The notes below the pieces were generated by a model. That model was given only the letters and a program-made list of their open reading frames with translations. It was not told where the DNA came from and made no database searches. Shown here one piece after another: positions 49,208-57,761 of a stretch of 64,000 nt of DNA (positions are counted from its first letter, which is position 1; each line of letters begins with the position of its first letter). This DNA is from an uncultured Pseudohongiella sp. (GTDB taxonomy: Bacteria > Pseudomonadota > Gammaproteobacteria > Pseudomonadales > Pseudohongiellaceae). The stretch is taken from contig CACAEJ010000001.1 of NCBI GenBank assembly GCA_902531515.1, positions 1-64,000 of the forward strand, in the 5' to 3' direction. A program made the position numbers and the translations under genes.

Positions 49208-50584
49208 ATGAATATTTATCTATTAAATTTGCGTGTAATTATAATATGTTTGGCTTTCTTTCTTGGGGAGGTTTCTGCTCAAGACGAAAATACTGATGAG
49301 CCTTCGGTTGAGGATAACGCGCGAGCTCGAATGTATTATCTTGAAAAACCGATAGTTGTAGACTCTAACTCTTCGCCAACTCTTACTAATGTTCCCTTGC
49401 GTCGAGGCATTGAGACTTCGGAAATTGACTTACAATCTGGCGCAGACAGTGAAACTCTTCAGCGCTATGTGCTTGCGATAGAAATGATAGAGGATACCGG
49501 AGGCGTCTGGGATAGTCAGTTGGTTGAACAGTTATCGACACTAGGGAATCTGCAACAGCAGCGACTCAACCACCCGGCCGCAATCGAGGCGTACAGGAGA
49601 GCCATTCAAATTAATAGAATAGCTCAAGGATTGCATACCCCTGATCAAATACCATTCCTTGAGAATATGATTGATAGTCTTGTTGCCGCCGAGGATTGGG
49701 AGCAAGCAGATTTGTATAGTGATTATCTCTTTTTTGTCCAGCACAAAGCTTACGGGATCAATGATCCACGTTTAATACCGGCACTAGAGAGATTGGCTTC
49801 ATGGAACATTAGAGCATTCAATTTAGGTTATGGGGATCAGCTTGGTGCTCGATTGAGCACCGCTCAAATGCTCCTTAGTGCTGGCCTCCGTGCTGTTGTT
49901 GCGCACTATGGCCGGCGAGATGAGAGGTTTCTCCAGTATCTGAAGGATTTGGCTAGATCCGCTTATTATGTGAAGATGTATCCAGAGTATTTGGCAGGCT
50001 TAGATCAACCTGAATTTAGAGCTAGGCAGGAGAATCTCCGGCAGAAGCTGAACAGCAACACAATCTATCCTCGAAGTTTTAGCCTCGGAGAGGCCGCACT
50101 GAAAGATATTATTAATTACCATATTCAGGAAAATGGTAGTGTCTTTTTAATCGCAGAGGCGATAACTCATCTTGCGGATTGGTATCTTCTTTTTGATAGA
50201 AGATCAAATGCTCAAAACCGTTATCTTCAGGCTTGGAGCCTTTTAAGCACAGAGCCCAATGGAGATCAACTCAAGGAGAAACTATTTGGGCATGTTGTGC
50301 CCTTGCCAACGTTCATGGAAGGACCAAAAAACCTGGAGATGAGAGCATCTATACCTAAGGTTCGGTCGAATTTAAAATACTCAACCGCAGATGTGTCATT
50401 TTCCGTGTCGATTACTGGAGGGGTCAGAGATCTTGATGTGCTGACAGAAGAAAATGACGAAAATGCCAATCTGTTGTCACGACTGAGGAGAAGTATTCGC
50501 TTTTCAAAGTTCAGACCTGTCATCGAGAACGGACAGCCAGTGCATAGTGCCGGGCACGTTTTTCGATACCGATATTGGTATTAA
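49208..50584 (+). CDS. Secreted TPR protein with TonB-C-like end
   Basis: 458 residues from the ATG at 49208, which gives a clean signal peptide ending VSAQDE; a longer frame from 49169 would bury it. Helical repeats at about 95-300 look like tetratricopeptide repeats (for example NHPAAIEAYRRAIQINRIAQ). The last 60 residues (VSITGGVRDLDVL, SIRFSKFRPVIENGQPV, GHVFRYRYWY) resemble the TonB C-terminal fold used by many periplasmic proteins. First gene of the co-directional block that runs to the window end. No specific function is recognised. Confidence 0.75.
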   Translation: MNIYLLNLRVIIICLAFFLGEVSAQDENTDEPSVEDNARARMYYLEKPIVVDSNSSPTLTNVPLRRGIETSEIDLQSGADSETLQRYVLAIEMIEDTGGVWDSQLVEQLSTLGNLQQQRLNHPAAIEAYRRAIQINRIAQGLHTPDQIPFLENMIDSLVAAEDWEQADLYSDYLFFVQHKAYGINDPRLIPALERLASWNIRAFNLGYGDQLGARLSTAQMLLSAGLRAVVAHYGRRDERFLQYLKDLARSAYYVKMYPEYLAGLDQPEFRARQENLRQKLNSNTIYPRSFSLGEAALKDIINYHIQENGSVFLIAEAITHLADWYLLFDRRSNAQNRYLQAWSLLSTEPNGDQLKEKLFGHVVPLPTFMEGPKNLEMRASIPKVRSNLKYSTADVSFSVSITGGVRDLDVLTEENDENANLLSRLRRSIRFSKFRPVIENGQPVHSAGHVFRYRYWY

Positions 50585-50797
50585 AAAAAGCATTTAGAAT
50601 GTAGCATCTTTCAATGCGGGGTCAAGTTAGAAAAAGGCTCGCTCGGATATATGTCTTTTTCAAGATAATTCTGTGCACAAAAGTTGTTAAAATAGTTGAA
50701 AAACTAAAAACCGTAGCTAAAACCTTTGATTTTCGTCGAATTGGCTAGAAGATAACTTGTAGTTATTACGTTAACTGTGAAAGGAAACTCTAGTAGA
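50585..50797. other. Spacer before the lipoprotein-PEGA-ExbB-vWA gene block
   Basis: 213-bp AT-rich spacer, the largest gap between 49208 and the window end, hence the likeliest site of a promoter for the genes that follow. Weak candidates are TTGGCT with TATTAC 17 bases later (about 50741-50769). It also holds the GCGGGGTCAAG stretch mentioned with the transposase motifs. Confidence 0.4.
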
Positions 50798-51793
50798 ATG
50801 AACAGCATGAAATGTAAAATTAGACCTTTAGGTATAGCAATCTGCACTGCGTATTTGTTGTTGGCAGCGTGTCAGAGCTCGAGCCAAAGTTCGCAAAGTT
50901 CGCCTTCGATGCCTATGCCATCTTCCTCAAGCCAGAGTTCGTCTAGCTCTAGATCCATGCCATCTCCTTCAAGTCAGAGTTCGTCGATGCCATCAAACTC
51001 AGACCCGAGCTCGTCAAGCTCTCAGGGTCGGTCGGCATCACGAGGAGATCAAGGCCAGCCTTCGCCAACAGGGGCCCAAAAAAATCCAGCGACAGCGTCT
51101 CCTAGGCAACAAAGCCAGCCGGTTGGCGATGCTTTGCCTGCAGCAGGTGGGGGCGCCGCGATGCCATCAGGTGATAATAGAAGAGATGGACAGCCGGGAG
51201 ACGATCGAATTGTATCTACTGGCGGTAGGGATATTTCTACGGGAGATGTTAATGACCAAAGTGGGATAAATTCATCTAATATACCTAACAAAAGCAGTCA
51301 AAGTGGAGATTATAGCCTAGATACCCTGCCTAATGGGGTTCTCAGTGGCTCTAATAAGACTCAGGGCCGTGGCCCGATGACTTCGTCGGAGCGAGCACGA
51401 GTGCTTGATGAAAGGCTTCGGAAAGGTTATGAGACATTCGATGGCTTTATCTTAAGCGAAAGAGAGAAAGCTCAGAACGAGAGCAATGCGGCGGGAAGTG
51501 CACAGCCTGGAGCAGATGGAGGTGGTGGAAATGCACAATATCAACCTCAAACCATTCAGGAAGTAGCCGGAGACCCTTCTGGCGTTTCAGGTGCTCCACC
51601 ATCTCCTTCGGCAAGCCGGGAAGTAGCAGAGAGTTTTCCAGCCCCAGACGACATCCCAAGCGGGAGGGACGATGACGTGGTAGCGCGCCAGTTGCGGGAA
51701 GCTGCGATGCGTGAACCAGATCCAGAGCTCAGAGAGGCGCTATGGGATGAATATCGCAACTACACCGGGTTAAGCGGAGGTACAGATCAATGA
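50798..51793 (+). CDS. Serine-rich low-complexity lipoprotein
   Basis: About 331 residues from the ATG at 50798 (AAGGAAA about 12 nt upstream; a GTG at 50777 is also open). The signal peptide ends in lipobox LLAAC. Immediately after the Cys comes a Ser/Gln/Pro/Met-rich stretch of about 60 residues, then Gly/Pro-rich disordered sequence. Only the parts around SSERARVLDERLRKGYETF and VVARQLREAAMREPDPEL look folded and helical. Probably an outer-membrane lipoprotein with a flexible tether. Its stop overlaps the next start (ATGA). No family recognised. Confidence 0.75.
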   Translation: MNSMKCKIRPLGIAICTAYLLLAACQSSSQSSQSSPSMPMPSSSSQSSSSSRSMPSPSSQSSSMPSNSDPSSSSSQGRSASRGDQGQPSPTGAQKNPATASPRQQSQPVGDALPAAGGGAAMPSGDNRRDGQPGDDRIVSTGGRDISTGDVNDQSGINSSNIPNKSSQSGDYSLDTLPNGVLSGSNKTQGRGPMTSSERARVLDERLRKGYETFDGFILSEREKAQNESNAAGSAQPGADGGGGNAQYQPQTIQEVAGDPSGVSGAPPSPSASREVAESFPAPDDIPSGRDDDVVARQLREAAMREPDPELREALWDEYRNYTGLSGGTDQ

Positions 51794-52974
51794 AGATAAC
51801 GTACGGATATATTTTTGCATTTTCGTTTAGCGTCTCATTTTTAAATGGATGTGCGACACACACAGTTAAGACGACTTCTTACACACCGGTCATTCAAGAT
51901 AGTCAAAACGTGAGTGAGGACTTTCTGCTTGATGTTGGAATTGCAATCTTTGATCCAGGAATTGATGAACTGGATGATGACCAGGAGCAGGTAACAAACC
52001 ACCAGGTTCGTTTAGCTGAGTCGAGATATGCTCCTTATCTTCTGTCAGAAACGCTTCAGCGTTCAGCAAACTGGGGTATTGTGCGCCTGATGCCAAACTC
52101 AAATAGTCCCATGGATGTCTTCATCGATGGTGTAATTATAGAGTCAAATGGTGAAGAGATGGGCATGAGAATTGAAGTGTCTGATTCCAGTGGTCGTCAT
52201 TGGTATACCAAGGAGTATGAGCAGGCTATAAGTCAGTTTAGTTATGACCCTTCGCAGCGGCAACAGAATGATCCATTCCAAATTCTTTACAATAATATTG
52301 CAAACGATTTATTGGCATGGCGTAAAAAAAATCTTGATGAGTCAAACATTACTGAAATTCGAACAATATCAGAAATGCTCTTTGCAAAGAGATTCTCTTC
52401 GGAAGTTTTTGATAGCTACCTCTTACAAGATCGAAACGGTGTTTATCAAATCACTTCATTGCCTGCGAATGAAGATCCGCTGCTTCAGCGCATCCGAGAC
52501 ATCCGAGAGCGAGATTTCATGTTCATCGATACCGTACAAGATTACTACGCTACTTATGTTCGTCAAATGCGTTTGCCTTATGACTCTTGGCGGGAGCAGA
52601 GCTATCACGAAACTATTGAGCTCCGAGAACTAGAAGCTTCCGCAAAACGCAGATTCATTGCTGGCGCAGCAGCCGTTGTGGGAGGTCTCGCTGCCGCCAC
52701 GCAAGGCAGTAACTATGGCACTCAGGTAGGAGGAGCTTTTGGAGTTGGAGCTGGAGCTTATTTAATAAGAAGCGGATTCGACAAGCGAGCTGAGGCGCGA
52801 ATGCACATGGAGGCTCTTGAAGAGCTTGGCCAGTCATTGGAAAGCGAAGTCGCTCCTCAAGTCATTAGTTTAGAAGATAGGACAATAACTCTAACGGGGT
52901 CTGTTGAGGAGCAATACGAACAGTGGCGAGAAATCTTGGCAGATCTCTATGCGGTTGAAGTGGGTCAGCTTTGA
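51790..52974 (+). CDS. Lipoprotein with C-terminal glycine-zipper segment
   Basis: 394 residues. The signal peptide ends in lipobox LNGC. A mixed alpha/beta domain (about 40-180, including VGIAIFDPGIDEL and DVFIDGVIIESNGEEM) is followed by a helical region and, near residues 287-325, a Gly/Ala-rich membrane-like segment (AGAAAVVGGLAAATQG, VGGAFGVGAGAYLI) of glycine-zipper type. The C-terminus has EDRTITLTGSVEEQYEQW. Translation is coupled to the serine-rich lipoprotein by an ATGA overlap. I do not recognise the family; the role is likely outer-membrane or envelope-spanning. Confidence 0.75.
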   Translation: MKITYGYIFAFSFSVSFLNGCATHTVKTTSYTPVIQDSQNVSEDFLLDVGIAIFDPGIDELDDDQEQVTNHQVRLAESRYAPYLLSETLQRSANWGIVRLMPNSNSPMDVFIDGVIIESNGEEMGMRIEVSDSSGRHWYTKEYEQAISQFSYDPSQRQQNDPFQILYNNIANDLLAWRKKNLDESNITEIRTISEMLFAKRFSSEVFDSYLLQDRNGVYQITSLPANEDPLLQRIRDIRERDFMFIDTVQDYYATYVRQMRLPYDSWREQSYHETIELRELEASAKRRFIAGAAAVVGGLAAATQGSNYGTQVGGAFGVGAGAYLIRSGFDKRAEARMHMEALEELGQSLESEVAPQVISLEDRTITLTGSVEEQYEQWREILADLYAVEVGQL

Positions 52975-53016
52975 TTTAAAACGTTATTTTAGACCGTAAA
53001 ATCAGTAGAGTAAGAC

Positions 53017-54558
53017 ATGCCTAAAACCGATGAAGAGAAAAAGATTGATGAATCGTCTAAAATTGATTTAACGGGTCAAGTATCTCTAAATACCGTTCGG
53101 ATCTCCGACTCAAATAAACCTCCCATATGGATGTGGTTCAGCGTTGCTGGCCTAATTCTCATTGCACTTTTAGTCATTTTTGTATTGCCAGTACTGGTTA
53201 ATCGGTATCAACTACCACTTGAGCCAAGAATTGATATATCGCAAATACAGCAAACCAGTTCCACTGATTCCGCTACCCGCGAAATATCTCCTTTTGAGCA
53301 AGCTCAACGGGCGAGACAACGCAAGGAAGCACAAGATGTTCTGGCAGAGCTCCTTAGACTCCAATCAGAATTAGAGCAATTAGAAGTCGCATCCTGGGCT
53401 ATTCTCGAATTTGATTCCGCCCTTGAGACAGCAGGTTTGGGTGATAATTTTTATAGAGACCAAAATTTTGCAAAAGCCACTGAAACATATACTGAGGGGC
53501 TTGCTGAGTTACAAGGAATATTAAATTCCGTTGAAACAGTTTTCCAGAATACTTTGAGACAAGCAGAGGATGCTTTCGGCCGGAAAGATGCAGTGACTGC
53601 TACTGATGAGTTTACTCTTGCTGTTTTGTTAGACCCGAGCAGCGAAGATGCAGAGATCGGATTGAAGAGGGCTCTGGTACTCGATCAGGTCCTGACTCTA
53701 ATAGACTCAGCCGAACAACTGTTAGAAGACAATGCGCTTGAAGAAGCGAAGCACGTATATGAAGAAGTCGTCTCGTTAGACAATTATAACGAGTCTGCCA
53801 GACAGAACATTGACCAGATCAAGCAACTAATTTTAGAGGCAGATTTTTCGCGGGTAATGTCAAGAGGTTATGAGCTACTGCAAATTGGAGACGCTGAACA
53901 AGCTATTGTTCAGTTTGAAAGCGCGTCAAGTCTCGGAGTAAGTGAACAACAAGCTATGGCTGCGATAAGGCAGGCAGAAAATGAGATCGCTAACGCCAAG
54001 ATCACAGTTATTCGAGAGGATATTGTGTCTTCGGAGAATCAGGAAAACTGGCACAACGCTGTTACTCACTATGACAGTGTTTTAGAGATTGACTCAAATA
54101 TCGTATTTGCGGTCGAAGGTCGAGACTATGCAAGTAAGCGAGCACAATTGAATGACTTACTCGAAAGTGCAATTACTGGGCCTGACCGATTTTATGAAGA
54201 CGATGTCTTTCAACAAACTCTTGATATTTACTATACTGGCCGTGAAGTCGAAAAACAGCGGGGAGGTCCCGTGCTATCTGACCAGCTTGACCAATTGGAG
54301 CAACTGCTAGAGACCTCTCAAATTCCAATAAAAATACAATTCGCTTCAGATAATTTAACTGACGTCACGATACTGAGGGTGACAAATCTTGGACTTTTTG
54401 AAAACACTTCGGTGCAGCTAAAGCCGGGAAGATATGTAGCTCAAGGCAAGCGTATCGGTTATCGAGAAACGCGAACTGAATTTGTAGTAGGTTTTGGACA
54501 GACTCCAAACATAGTAAACGTTCTGTGCACCGAACGTATAGTTCCAACTAATAGGTGA
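53017..54558 (+). CDS. Inner-membrane-anchored TPR protein
   Basis: 513 residues: a 36-residue charged cytoplasmic N-terminus, one transmembrane helix at about 37-61, then a long periplasmic part. Residues 90-330 are helical with TPR-like units (FYRDQNFAKATETYTEGLAE, DAVTATDEFTLAVLLDPSSE, ALEEAKHVYEEVVSLDNYNE, NWHNAVTHYDSVLEIDSN). A small C-terminal beta domain (about 430-513, IKIQFASDNLTDVTILRV, RYVAQGKRIGYRET) has a PEGA-like look. It overlaps the PEGA/FGE gene by 4 nt, so the two are probably co-translated and act together. Confidence 0.78.
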   Translation: MPKTDEEKKIDESSKIDLTGQVSLNTVRISDSNKPPIWMWFSVAGLILIALLVIFVLPVLVNRYQLPLEPRIDISQIQQTSSTDSATREISPFEQAQRARQRKEAQDVLAELLRLQSELEQLEVASWAILEFDSALETAGLGDNFYRDQNFAKATETYTEGLAELQGILNSVETVFQNTLRQAEDAFGRKDAVTATDEFTLAVLLDPSSEDAEIGLKRALVLDQVLTLIDSAEQLLEDNALEEAKHVYEEVVSLDNYNESARQNIDQIKQLILEADFSRVMSRGYELLQIGDAEQAIVQFESASSLGVSEQQAMAAIRQAENEIANAKITVIREDIVSSENQENWHNAVTHYDSVLEIDSNIVFAVEGRDYASKRAQLNDLLESAITGPDRFYEDDVFQQTLDIYYTGREVEKQRGGPVLSDQLDQLEQLLETSQIPIKIQFASDNLTDVTILRVTNLGLFENTSVQLKPGRYVAQGKRIGYRETRTEFVVGFGQTPNIVNVLCTERIVPTNR

Positions 54559-56276
54559 CTGTGTTGGAAGATAATGACAAGAGCAAAAGTATTTCGGATA
54601 CTATAATTCCTATAGATTTCTCTCCCAATGATGGCAAAGGATCAGGTCAAACATTTAAGTTTAAATTAGTTCACGCTGTCCTCCTTTTTTTTGGTTCTAT
54701 ATTCGGATTTTCAGGCTGGTTTGTCCTTACAGCCAAGTCCGTTTTCGTTCAGGTAAATCCAATCACAGCGCAAGTGGAGATAAATGGCGGCATCAATATA
54801 AGACTTGGACAGAGATATTTAATCCGTAACGGTGAGTACTCGCTGAGGCTGACCAACGACGGTTACCACGTAATGAACACAGATCTGTATATTACGGAGG
54901 ATCAATCTCAAACGCATTCCTTTGAAATGGATCGATTGCCCGGAGTCGTTTCAGTTACTACCCCGGGACTAGCTGGCGCGAGAGTTCAAATAGATGGAGT
55001 TGACGTCGGAATTACACCATTAAGAGATATTCCGGTAGAGTTTGGCGCGCACTATCTACAGATATCTTACGACAGGTATTTGGATTTCGAGATGGATATA
55101 AATGTTGAGGGCAGAGGAGTTGAACAGGAATTCTCCGCGCAGCTTGAACCGGCGTGGGCAGTAGTTGGTCTAACAACGACTCCCGATGGCGCTGAAGTGT
55201 TGTTGGACGGGGTGGTTATTGGGGAAACGCCGTTAGATGCTGAAATCATAGAAGGCAGGCGAGATATAATGCTGAAGCTCGCTGGCTTCAAAGCCTGGAG
55301 CGATCAACTATCTATAGTTGCGGGTGAAGATTTCGTTGTGCCGAGTGTTGAGCTGGAACCGGCAGAAGGTTTAGTTTTTGTTCTCAGTAATCCTCCTGAA
55401 GCTTCATTAACTGTAGGAGGCGAATTTAAAGGTCTGACACCCCTAGAAGTCGCTTTGGTCCCCGGCCAAGACCACGAGCTAACCTTGTTTAAAAACGGGT
55501 ATAAGTCAAAAAAATCCATAGTGCGCACAGTTCCTAATGAGGAAAAGTCAATCTCTATTTCCCTCCAGGCAATAACCGCTGACGTCGAAGTTATAGCGTA
55601 TCCTGAAGATGCGGAATTATTCGTCGATGGAGACTATAGGGGATCGGCTAATCAAATTGTCCAACTGATGGCGGCTAGCCAGCAAATTGAAATTCGCAGA
55701 GAAGGGTACGTCCCATATGTCACAGATTTCACTTCACGACCCGGAATTGATCAGGTAATACGGGTCAGTTTGAAGTCACTAGAGCAAGAGCGCTTGGAGC
55801 AGATCAAGCCAATAATTACATCCGTTGCGGGAGAGAGCCTTAAGCTTTTCTACCCAAATGCCTTTACCATGGGCGCATCCCGCCGAGAAGCGGGTAGAAG
55901 ACCAAACGAAAATATTAGGGAGATCCTATTGGAACGCCCGTTCTACTTTGGATTTAAAGAGGTAACAAATGCAGAGTATCGGATGTTTGATAGTCAGCAT
56001 TCTTCTGGAACCGTTTCGGGAGTTACCTTAAATAATGAAAATCAGCCCGTAGTTCAAGTAAGTTGGTCCAAAGCGGCTCTGTTTTGTAATTGGTTGAGTC
56101 AACAAGAAGGATTGCCGCTCTTTTATCAATCGCAAGATGGAGAAATCACCGGTTTTAATGCTGAAGCTACTGGATATCGTCTCCCCTCTGAAGCTGAATG
56201 GGCATGGGTTGCCAGAACTAATGACAGTGGCAATAGTCTAAAGTATCCTTGGGGTGATCAATTGCCCCCCCCCTGA
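54555..56276 (+). CDS. Membrane-anchored PEGA-repeat protein with FGE/SUMF1-like domain, frame interrupted
   Basis: 573 codons as read. Start GTG at 54555 overlaps the previous stop. One transmembrane helix (about 39-61) precedes about five PEGA beta-domains (roughly 62-128, 131-198, 202-268, 272-338, 342-407), with repeats such as GARVQIDGVDVGITPL and GAEVLLDGVVIGETPL. From about 426 comes a formylglycine-generating-enzyme-like domain (AFTMGASRREAGRRPNENIR, EVTNAEYRMF, ATGYRLPSEAEWAWVAR, YPWGDQLPPP). The frame stops at 56274 right after nine C's. Removing one C joins it to the next frame and completes a 691-residue protein. FGE-like domains need not be oxidases; here the domain may be a binding module. 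Confidence 0.8.
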   Translation: MTVLEDNDKSKSISDTIIPIDFSPNDGKGSGQTFKFKLVHAVLLFFGSIFGFSGWFVLTAKSVFVQVNPITAQVEINGGINIRLGQRYLIRNGEYSLRLTNDGYHVMNTDLYITEDQSQTHSFEMDRLPGVVSVTTPGLAGARVQIDGVDVGITPLRDIPVEFGAHYLQISYDRYLDFEMDINVEGRGVEQEFSAQLEPAWAVVGLTTTPDGAEVLLDGVVIGETPLDAEIIEGRRDIMLKLAGFKAWSDQLSIVAGEDFVVPSVELEPAEGLVFVLSNPPEASLTVGGEFKGLTPLEVALVPGQDHELTLFKNGYKSKKSIVRTVPNEEKSISISLQAITADVEVIAYPEDAELFVDGDYRGSANQIVQLMAASQQIEIRREGYVPYVTDFTSRPGIDQVIRVSLKSLEQERLEQIKPIITSVAGESLKLFYPNAFTMGASRREAGRRPNENIREILLERPFYFGFKEVTNAEYRMFDSQHSSGTVSGVTLNNENQPVVQVSWSKAALFCNWLSQQEGLPLFYQSQDGEITGFNAEATGYRLPSEAEWAWVARTNDSGNSLKYPWGDQLPPP

Positions 56277-56631
56277 GAGTTCCGGAAACTTCGCAGACAT
56301 TACGGCTCAAAGTTACCTAGGCGAGATAATGTTTGATTATGACGATAAATATTTTGCAACATCACCGGTAGGTTTTTTTGCACCAAACCATTACGATATC
56401 TACGACCTGGCGGGCAACGTTGCGGAATGGGTACATGATTACTATGGCGCAGTAGGCTCTGTTGGAGTAGAGGTTGATCCTTTGGGACCAGAGCTTGGCC
56501 AATTCCATACAATCCGAGGCTCTAGTTGGTCTCACGGCGCGGTCACTGAAATGCGTCTGTCCTTTCGAGATTTTGGCGAAGAACCCCGAGACGATGTTGG
56601 TTTTCGTATTGCTCGATATCTAGAGGAGTAG
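56254..56631 (+). pseudogene. 3' part of the PEGA/FGE gene, in shifted frame
   Basis: From about 56274 this frame continues the FGE-like domain: ESSGNFADITAQSYLG, NHYDIYDLAGNVAEWVHDYY, FHTIRGSSWSHGA and the closing DDVGFRIARYLEE. These are exactly the pieces missing from the preceding frame, so they belong to one gene. It has no ribosome site or plausible start of its own. Expression as a full protein requires 8 (or 11) C's in the tract, slippage at the tract, or correction of a sequencing error. Confidence 0.8.
56265..56273 (+). repeat. C9 homopolymer tract causing the frameshift
   Basis: Nine consecutive C's inside the FGE-like domain, preceded by ATTG and followed directly by TGA in the upstream frame. 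A C8 tract restores a continuous reading frame. Poly-C/G tracts of this length are known slippage sites for phase variation and for transcriptional slippage, and also known sites of sequencing error. Confidence 0.9.
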
Positions 56632-56662
56632 CGGTGAGATGAGCCTCTGGAGGGCGCAAGCT

Positions 56663-56902
56663 ATGAAGTTCTTTTTTATACTGGTTGTTTTGATTTTAAA
56701 TCTGGTTGCTCATGCTCAAGAAACCGAGTCGATAGAGGAGGAACAATATCCTCTTAGTGAATCCCAAGATGTTGAGGATGAAGAAGTTCAACAAGATGAG
56801 AACGGAGAAAACATTGCACCTGACTCTAATTCTGGAACACGTTTTATTCCCACCGAACAGATTTCACAAGACTTAGGGGTCTCCTTTCCGGTTGACATAT
56901 AA
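56663..56902 (+). CDS. Small secreted acidic protein
   Basis: 79 residues from the ATG at 56663, chosen because GGAGG lies 9 nt upstream and it gives a compact signal peptide (MKFFFILVVLILNLVAHAQE). An earlier ATG at 56639 is open but less well placed. The mature part is about 60 residues, very acidic (many Glu/Asp) and probably disordered. It ends with the ordered-looking motif FIPTEQISQDLGVSFPVDI. Similar tails occur, as I recall, on other small gammaproteobacterial secreted proteins. It lies between the FGE-like gene and the proton-channel gene. Confidence 0.7.
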   Translation: MKFFFILVVLILNLVAHAQETESIEEEQYPLSESQDVEDEEVQQDENGENIAPDSNSGTRFIPTEQISQDLGVSFPVDI

Positions 56903-56925
56903 TAAGCCACAAAAAGGGATAATTT

Positions 56926-57735
56926 ATGAAGCAAGGCTCTTTATACGAAGCACTATTTCAGATTGGTGCACTTATCTTTGTGATAATAATAGTACATGCA
57001 ACATATGTAACGGTTATACGTCCGAATGCTGATTTGATACAGGAGCAACAGCAACTTTTGCAGCAGCAAGATGAAAATTTTGTACCAGAAAGATCAGTCT
57101 TTATTATTTTAAGAGATTTCGAGCAGGAGACCTGCATTATTTTAATGTTATGGGCCATGGCTATAATCAGCATGAAAACGCAACACACCTTGAGAGAGCG
57201 AACTCTGCTAGATCGCACATTGGTAAACCTACAAGACGGAGTGAGTATTTTGCCGGAGGACTGCAGAAATTACTCTAGGCCTGTGCAAGCCTTATCTAAT
57301 CGAGAGCGTGAATTCTTATTGCCACGGGCGCTATTGGCAGGACTTCATCGATTCCAGAGCACAGAAAATATTCAAGCAGTTTCTTCTATTGTAAAAGATA
57401 CATGTGAAACTGAAGCTGACAGAATGGAAACAGAACTAACTATTGTTAGATATATTGCGTGGGCGATTCCGTCGATTGGATTTTTGGGGACTGTTCGAGG
57501 TATTGGAACGGCTCTTGGTCAGGCCTACCAGGCGGTCAGTGGAGATATTGTCGGAGTAACTCAAAGTTTAGGAGTCGCATTCAACTCAACTTTTGTTGCT
57601 CTTGTGGTAAGTATTGTCCTGATGTTCATACTGCATCAGCTGCAGTTACTTCAAGATCGTTTAGTTCTCGATTGTCAGAACTATTGCGATGAGAGGCTTA
57701 TAAGACATATGCAAGTGCCTGAAAAAATTGAGTAG
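56926..57735 (+). CDS. MotA/TolQ/ExbB-family proton-channel protein
   Basis: 269 residues, about four membrane segments: 10-30, 68-84, 174-198 and 215-238. The last two carry the family signature IPSIGFLGTVRGIGTALGQA and LGVAFNSTFVALVVSIVLMF. Thr189 and Thr222 sit where ExbB/TolQ have their channel threonines. The cytoplasmic region (85-173) is charged. An extra N-terminal helix distinguishes it from plain ExbB. In known systems five such subunits surround a pair of ExbD/TolR/MotB helices; the matching helices here are probably those of the two vWA proteins downstream. Confidence 0.88.
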   Translation: MKQGSLYEALFQIGALIFVIIIVHATYVTVIRPNADLIQEQQQLLQQQDENFVPERSVFIILRDFEQETCIILMLWAMAIISMKTQHTLRERTLLDRTLVNLQDGVSILPEDCRNYSRPVQALSNREREFLLPRALLAGLHRFQSTENIQAVSSIVKDTCETEADRMETELTIVRYIAWAIPSIGFLGTVRGIGTALGQAYQAVSGDIVGVTQSLGVAFNSTFVALVVSIVLMFILHQLQLLQDRLVLDCQNYCDERLIRHMQVPEKIE

Positions 57736-57761
57736 AACAAGTTTATTTTAGAGAAACTAAT

